Below, piece by piece: positions 59,090-64,000 of a stretch of 64,000 nucleotides of DNA; the stretch's first letter is position 1; every line of letters starts with the position of its first letter. The stretch is from Sclerodactyla briareus (taxonomy: Eukaryota > Echinodermata > Holothuroidea > Dendrochirotida > Sclerodactylidae), in the NCBI GenBank assembly GCA_026419785.1, contig JAODTK010001233.1, positions 124,001-188,000 of the forward strand, in the 5' to 3' direction. The notes beneath the pieces were generated by a model. The model was not told the DNA's origin and did not search any database. It worked only from the letters and a program-made list of their open reading frames with translations. Both the position numbers and the translations under genes were made by a program.

Positions 59090-59520
59090 AATGTCCAAAG
59101 AGACCACCGTTACAAAATTTGTGATCCTGAAATGCCCATGTTGAAGCTTGTGACATCCTGCCTAAAACCGGCCCGGGAAGGCAATTACCTTGGCTTGCAC
59201 CACCAAAATTTGGTTCCGCGCGCAACCCATTCAACAATAGAAGTATCAATCACCGCCGGCTATTCGCTTCCTCACGATGGTTACTATGATGCGGCTTACA
59301 GGTCTGCACTCGTTTCATCGTAGTCATCTGCGTGAAGATTGTTATGATAATCGTTTTGGATTTGCGGATGTCGAAGTAAGCGGACAGGTCGGAGTTCGTC
59401 ATCAGGTTGGTGTGTTGCCTTCAAACGCTTGCCGCTGCCCCGGGGGAGGGAGGCGCCAAAGTTCACTACAACCGATTTGTTTAGCGATCGCGGATCCTCT
59501 ATACGAGCTTCCGGTTATTA
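59090..59520 (+). pseudogene. Broken copy of the membrane-protein ORF, unit 3
   Basis: Aligns with the unit 2 ORF: YKICDPEMPMLKL, CLKPAREGNYLGL, PHDGYYD and the hydrophobic VVICVKIVMIIV-like stretch can all be read, but in different frames. At least four indels break it. Where readable, residues such as YKICD-EMP-LKL and HDGYYD are shared with unit 2. This supports an originally coding sequence, with indels from decay or base-calling. Confidence 0.45.
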
Positions 59521-59747
59521 GGTCCCTTTTTCAAATATAACGGTCCATTCGCCCACACTCGAACTCTCTACAACGCCAACGATGCATCGCACGAGAATCG
59601 GGTCATCCATGTCTCCTTTCTTTTACGTATCAATGGTTCCATTCCACACCACTGGAAACTCACATAACGCCACAAGCCGATCCTTGCTCAATATCGAGCC
59701 AGAGATGAGCCGAATCGGCTTTGTGTCCCATTGAAATAGTGCTGCAA

Positions 59748-60165
59748 TAACCATAGTAATTAATTAATGACAGTTCTTATTTCGCGCCTTCACACCGTTA
59801 CATGTACAGTCTCAGAGCGATGAGGCCATTACCCCCTGGTCAATGGTAACTCTTGTCGGCTCCGCACCATAGTGCACCACTTCGAGCAACATCACTCCTG
59901 GCAACCGCCAAGTGGTTGCCCCCACAACATGTACCCGGGGACATTTCATCAAGTGGCTGTCGTAATCAGCGCACTTGGGATTACAAGTAAACTCTCACGT
60001 CCCAATAACGCATGATAGGAGACGAGCAATCGAGACGGAGATGAGCGCCTGCCCAAGGACGCAACCCGGAGAGCATTTCGAAACTCGGAACCTTTCGGTC
60101 ACAATCTAAGCTCTAACCGACTGGCTAATCCGATCTCATGGTTGTATCCTGTGCAACCATGGAGG
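59748..60165 (-). mobile_element. tRNA-derived SINE, unit 3
   Basis: Same position and orientation as in unit 2. The tRNA-like head lies at about 60065-60140 (GGATTAGCCAGTCGGTTAGAGC and a GAGTTTCGAA B box with one extra base). The tail is TTAATTAATTACTAT instead of a clean ATT repeat. Confidence 0.7.
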
Positions 60166-60299
60166 CGGGCCAACACTATGACTGTTTTTATATAGCTTCG
60201 TGCGGATGTGCTTCGGATAAGACGGAATCCGAGTAACCTGTGTCAACTTACTGTCATGATTATTCGCGTCATGCACCCCGCTCTTTCCACGCACTCTCG

Positions 60300-60550
60300 T
60301 CTTGTCTCAGCATATCGTCCGGTCCTCCTAACGTCTCTCTCCTCGGGAAAACATTGGAACATGTTGTCATTTTGCCACGTCAACCCATTCATACAGGTGC
60401 ATCATCTTTGCTACATTTGGGTCAGCTATAGGCGCACGAACTGAGACATCCCTTACATGCGTTGCTCAGCTATGGGCAACGGGAGGCTGCCGGAGCCCTC
60501 GATCTTCTGCAGCATCTGACATGTCGTTTCGTGAATGTGCCCCTTCGTCG
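60300..60550 (+). mobile_element. Non-LTR retrotransposon RT core fragment, unit 3
   Basis: Aligns with unit 2, but the SAYR and TETAL motifs are further damaged (SGKTLEHVV is still readable near 60340). An ATT tract follows at 60578-60600. Confidence 0.65.
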
Positions 60551-60769
60551 GCTCCGGCCCCTTTAATACCGCCCCTATCATTATTATTATTATATTAATA
60601 TAACAATTAGATGCAAAAATGCAGCTTGCTTTCAGCTTTTACTGAAAGTGTTTTCCGATGTTTTCAGTGAACGAATCAATCAATACATACAACTTCATCA
60701 TCTGGAGTATTTGCATGTTGTGAAATTCGTGAATGAGAAAAGGTGAAGGAGAATTGAAGAAGAGTTACA

Positions 60770-61100
60770 GTTGTCCCCTACCGAAGTTTATTGGCCACTT
60801 CTTTACATTTCATACAGGATCGACACGGGTGCAGACCTGACTACTTTCCTCGTCAGTTGCGATTCCTTAGTCAGGTATCAACGGATAAGATAATCCTCTT
60901 TGGAGAACGGATGACGGTAATCGCATACATACAAACGGCAAATTGCGAATTGCCTGCCTAGCTCCCTTTGGCCCTAGCTCCGTTCGTGGATGATGAGTGC
61001 GCGTTTGCGATGTTGCACAGATACCCCGACCGGATTTCGACCCCATACCAGGCGGATAGGCGCACTAGCAAGGTTATTTGTCACAGTTCATCTACCCAAT
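60770..61100 (-). mobile_element. Second tRNA-like SINE-type element, unit 3
   Basis: Third copy. The B box is degraded (GGTCGAAATCCGGTCG on the minus strand), and the anticodon-arm-like stretch is shortened. Confidence 0.32.
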
Positions 61101-61535
61101 CACAGCTTCACGCCTTACAAGCCCCAGTCGCGTCAAAGCGTAAACCTCGCGATGCTAGTGGGAAGTGTTTTTAATGTAACCGTAAATAATTCGATAACGC
61201 CAATTACGATAAATTTAACAGGATTTTACTGGATACTGTAGTGAAGGCACATGTAATTGCAGAGCACCCCTAGATCCTTGGGAATGATCCGTCACGGTTG
61301 CGGCGTCATGGCCAGGAAAGTAATGACGCGGGAGTACGTTAAAGTCCAACAATGGTGAATCCTGATTTGGACGGCCACATGTGCGTTTGGTCCTCGATGT
61401 ACGAATCTGATTCCATACACTTTTCAATAGACTTACAATTGAGGTGCAGGAGGACCTTCACTAATGTTGAGTCAGGTGTTTCGGTTCCTTCGATTAGAAC
61501 CAATTCTAGGTCAAATTTGACTCGTTTTCAGCGTG

Positions 61536-61543
61536 TATATAAA
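61536..61543 (+). promoter_or_regulatory. Conserved TATA-like box, unit 3
   Basis: TATATAAA in GTGTATATAAACTGC. The upstream motif block is shortened by about 55 bp compared with units 1 and 2. Confidence 0.3.
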
Positions 61544-61954
61544 CTGCAAACCAACGGCAGCTGAGTATTGATCCACTGTGCTACAAGAAGCCAGACAACC
61601 ATGCGGGGGTATACACATAGTTCGTGCTAGGCCAATACCTGCACTGCATTCATGCATACATACGCATACATACATACCGCCTCATCAGATACCGCCTACA
61701 TGACTGATCATCCTGACACGATGCCTCAGACCTTGTTAGTTATACGCCACGAGCCTGGCCAGACTGATGCTAGGGTACTAGGAATAAAAATGAGCTCGTT
61801 CGGCAGTCTTATGGACTTCCCCTACCTGACATTTTAATCACTTGTGAATCTTTCATTTGTCAGACGAAAAAGGGCAAGTCTTTTGCCTTGCCATTCTGGA
61901 CGCAGCGAAGCACTTGACCTCTCACTATATGGCCGGATATAAACGGATCATTTG

Positions 61955-63345
61955 ATAATAGGTGCTCGCACACCGCGAGCCGAGCTGAGCCGCGAGACCC
62001 GAGCGTTTGATAACTACATTATTGAAAACCCATAGTCAACGCTCGCAGCGGGTGCACACAACCCCACAGCTGCTCCGAGCCGAGTACAGTCTGCTATCTT
62101 CCCGCTCGGCCTACTGTTTGACCATTTTAATCGCTCGACAGCTGGGTATGATGCGCCTTCGATCATGTGCTGTTGTATACTGTGATTTTGCGTCTGTTGT
62201 TTACAGCACGTGCAAAGAAACATGGGGGCCGTAAGTACTGAAGTTTTCTCTCAAGTTTAGTGGCCGAAAGGGAGATTCTGTGGAGGAAAACTCACCCTCA
62301 CTTCTCAAATGAAGACGAGAGAGCAAAAGTGCTGGAAGAACTGTCACAACTAAGCGGCATGACAGGTAAAAAATAATGGAGTAAGAATACATCGTGTTGG
62401 TCATAATTTGTTGGTGCTACACGAACACATGTACAAGAAGGAACGCATCAGGCATTCATCATAGATAACTATATATGTCAGTCCATCAGTTACGTAGCCA
62501 GTGGGGTGGAGGGGCGGGTTACAAGGGCCCTGATCCCGAAGTTGGGAACCTTTCCCCCACTCACTTCCTCCGTCCCAAATGACACAACTCGCTAAAAATA
62601 CTGTATGGCCCATGCAAACTCGTAAGATTTTGCCCCAATAACTTGATCATCCCCCTACCCCGCACAGACCCTCGCCCCCTCATCTTCTCGTCATCTGAGT
62701 GTTGTCAAACCACTGTTATTGTTTACGTTTTCCCCGATCGTTTACATGTCGTTAACACATACATTACCACTGGCGTATCTGACGATGGGAGGGGGAGGGG
62801 GGCAGAGACATCCGATCGACCTGGAAAAAATCGGAGAAATTCAAGGGGGACGTTAACGCGAAGAACGGGGGAAACGGCCACGAAAAAGGCGAAAAGCAAA
62901 AAAAAGGTCATCAAAGCGTGGGGCGGGGAAATGGATGTTCACACAGTGGTGCACGCCGGGAAATGACGGGAGGTTTGTGTATTCCACAGGGTAACTTGGT
63001 GTGTGCCCCTCCCCCTCCCAGGGAGTGAACCCAGATACGTCACTGTTCATTACCCAATATTACCTGTGCATCATGACGACAATACATAATCCTATTGACG
63101 TCTCAGATTGACGCTTATCCGTATACATGTGAAAATATCGTGAAAATTCTGCTGATCGTCTCAGATCTCCATGCGGTGTGTTTGTACTCTCCAAATTGGC
63201 CTCTCTGGGTATTGATGTCATGTACCCACTGCCGTTTGCACGTGCTATTTTTGTCCAACAAGATGAAGGCTGCAACACCTTTTTTTTCACTCTGTTCATG
63301 TTGTAGATTGAATGGACACTGTATATCAACCATTGCTGTATATAC
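61955..63345. other. ~1.39-kb block private to unit 3, replacing unit 1/2 sequence
   Basis: Similarity to unit 2 stops after GGCCGGATATAA-CTGATCA-TTGA-AATA (36275 / 61955) and resumes at ATCGCGATGTCAGCCAAC (37612 / 63351). About 1.34 kb of unit 2 is thus replaced by 1.39 kb of other DNA. The left edge is GC-rich (GGTGCTCGCACACCGCGAGC then CGAGCTGAGCCGCGAG), like the end of a PIF/Harbinger-type element. No matching right end is visible. Confidence 0.6.
62261..62365 (+). CDS. Candidate MADF-domain exon, probably of a PIF/Harbinger-type element
   Basis: Read between an acceptor-like TTTTCTCTCAAGTTTAG and a donor-like GACAG/GTAAAA, the translation AEREILWRKTHPHFSNEDER then AKVLEELSQLSGMTG fits the first half of an MADF (Myb/SANT-like) domain: E-ILW---HP-FSN--ER--VLEEL. 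MADF proteins are the DNA-binding partners encoded by PIF/Harbinger transposons, and also host regulators. About 500 bp downstream (62880-62945) lysine-rich pieces followed by GG-MDVHTVV could be the second half, but not in one clean frame. The GC-rich element-like end 300 bp upstream favours a transposon origin. Confidence 0.4.
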
Positions 63346-63383
63346 CAAATCGCGATGTCAGCCAACTACAAAGCCCACGTTGC

Positions 63384-63556
63384 CAGGGGCCTCTCGACCA
63401 ACGAATACCCTGTCCCTGCATCCGGTACTGCGGTTCCTCAGAAAGCAGGATCTTACCCTGGCGTTCAATGACATCGATCGTCTCTGTGGCAATGAAACCT
63501 ATTTTGAGTGTGACCGCGTTTGTTCCGAACTGTCAAACGACCGTCTGACGTCCTAA
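63384..63556 (+). CDS. Possible cysteine-rich exon (best copy, unit 3)
   Basis: The frame reads LRFLRKQDLTLAFNDIDRL followed by CGNETYFECDRVCSELSND. The spacing C-x7-C-x3-C with NETY is reminiscent of the start of a trypsin-inhibitor-like (TIL) domain (C-P-x-NE-x-Y-x-x-C-x3-C), but the later cysteines are not visible without frame changes. The DNA is strongly conserved in units 1 (11250-11395) and 2 (37675-37820), each with one or two disrupting indels. The upstream part of the frame crosses the 63345 junction and is probably not genuine. No splice sites could be fixed, so this is a hypothesis. Confidence 0.22.
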
Positions 63557-64000
63557 CGGTAGGGAAATAGACCAATCGCAGGACTACTAGCTACTCTGAA
63601 GTTCAGCATCTCATGTCGAATCCTGGCAACCACGAACCAGTGATCCTAAAAGCTATGGCCTCTTGTGATGCCAAGTTGACTTCAGACTGCTGTCATGGTT
63701 TTGAAATATCGGGGTTGTTTTTTTTGTCAGATGGACATGCCTAGACCTTCTGACCACTCTCTGAGGCATTTAGTCACGTGGAGGAACAAGCGGGGACAGT
63801 ATCACATGCAGAGTTTGGCGTGAGAATCATTCGCCTGTACTTTTGATGACTGGCTGCACCTGTGATGCCGGAAAAACAAGGTGGTGAGTAGCAACGCGAG
63901 ACGTTTCCCGCGCATTTTGTCAATTCCCTTACGGTGATCTGGCAGTTTACCCGCAACTCTGTACCCCCCCCCCCCCCAATACTAATGGTGGGCCTTTTGA

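Larger units (their letters stand above)
52152..64000 (+). repeat. Large direct repeat, unit 3 (partial, at least 11.8 kb)
   Basis: Follows unit 2 without a spacer and is cut by the window end, near the position equivalent to 38330 in unit 2. Private features are a 529-bp tRNA-related insertion at 58268-58796 and a ~1.39-kb block (61955-63345) that replaces what units 1 and 2 carry. It lacks about 110 bp that hold a TATA-like site in units 1 and 2. Confidence 0.9.

Noticed and set aside
63095-63384. N-terminal part of a 153-codon plus-strand frame
   Set aside because: It crosses the 63345 replacement junction; the sequence before the junction is private to unit 3 and looks unrelated.
322-64000. 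CRISPR-like or phage-like tandem structure
   Set aside because: There are no short identical direct repeats with regular unique spacers, no cas-like or phage genes, and the sequence is clearly animal-type.
322-64000. Repeat produced by multiple passes of one read over the same molecule
   Set aside because: The units are in the same orientation and carry clean private TE insertions with empty sites in the others, which repeated passes of one molecule cannot create.

Overview
The window reads as nuclear DNA of a multicellular animal, most likely a marine invertebrate. It has no operons, ribosome binding sites or long bacterial-type genes. It is full of degraded retroelements (non-LTR and Ty3/gypsy fragments), tRNA-derived SINE-like elements with ATT-repeat tails, TIR and PIF/Harbinger-like remnants, microsatellites and short degenerate tandem repeats. 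The style of these repeats (for example arrays of TGACCT/AGGTCA-containing monomers) reminds me of echinoderm genomes, but this is an impression, not a demonstration.

The main architecture is a head-to-tail direct repeat of a very large unit. Unit 1 is about 322-23389, unit 2 about 23390-52151, and unit 3 about 52152 to the end (partial). Positions 1-321 do not align to the units and may be the left flank. Collinear anchors (unit 1/unit 2/unit 3) are: 322/23390/52152; 2513/29340/54352; LINE fragment on minus 5100/32060/57030; LINE fragment on plus 7036/34612/60323; TATA-like site 8298/35874/61536; 11210/37612/63351; 12830/40085; TG tract 14773/42901; 20040/48660; CA tract 22200/50890.

The copies differ by two kinds of change. 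The first is a dense scatter of one- and two-base indels, typical of an unpolished noisy long-read assembly, which breaks nearly every reading frame. The second is about ten large structural differences: insertions, deletions, local tandem duplications and minisatellite size changes. The large differences argue that the copies are distinct DNA molecules or alleles, not one read repeated. Whether they are a true tandem array or haplotypes joined end to end cannot be decided here.

Common layout of a unit in + order: GAGGCC minisatellite; a possible signal-peptide exon ending in a GTGAGT donor; a degenerate ~185-bp repeat; a minus-strand non-LTR RT tail; a minus-strand Ty3/gypsy RT fragment; a small membrane-protein ORF (open only in unit 2, broken in unit 3, deleted in unit 1); a minus-strand tRNA-derived SINE; a plus-strand non-LTR RT core fragment; a second tRNA-like SINE; a conserved TATATAAA site; a possible cysteine-rich exon; a 300-bp direct repeat pair; a TG tract; a long stretch with no recognisable content; a block of minisatellites and AGGTCA-rich monomers ending in a CA tract and hairpin; and a short conserved, perhaps coding, stretch before the next unit.

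No complete, confidently identifiable host gene, structural RNA gene or CRISPR array was found. Functional statements about host exons are low-confidence inferences.
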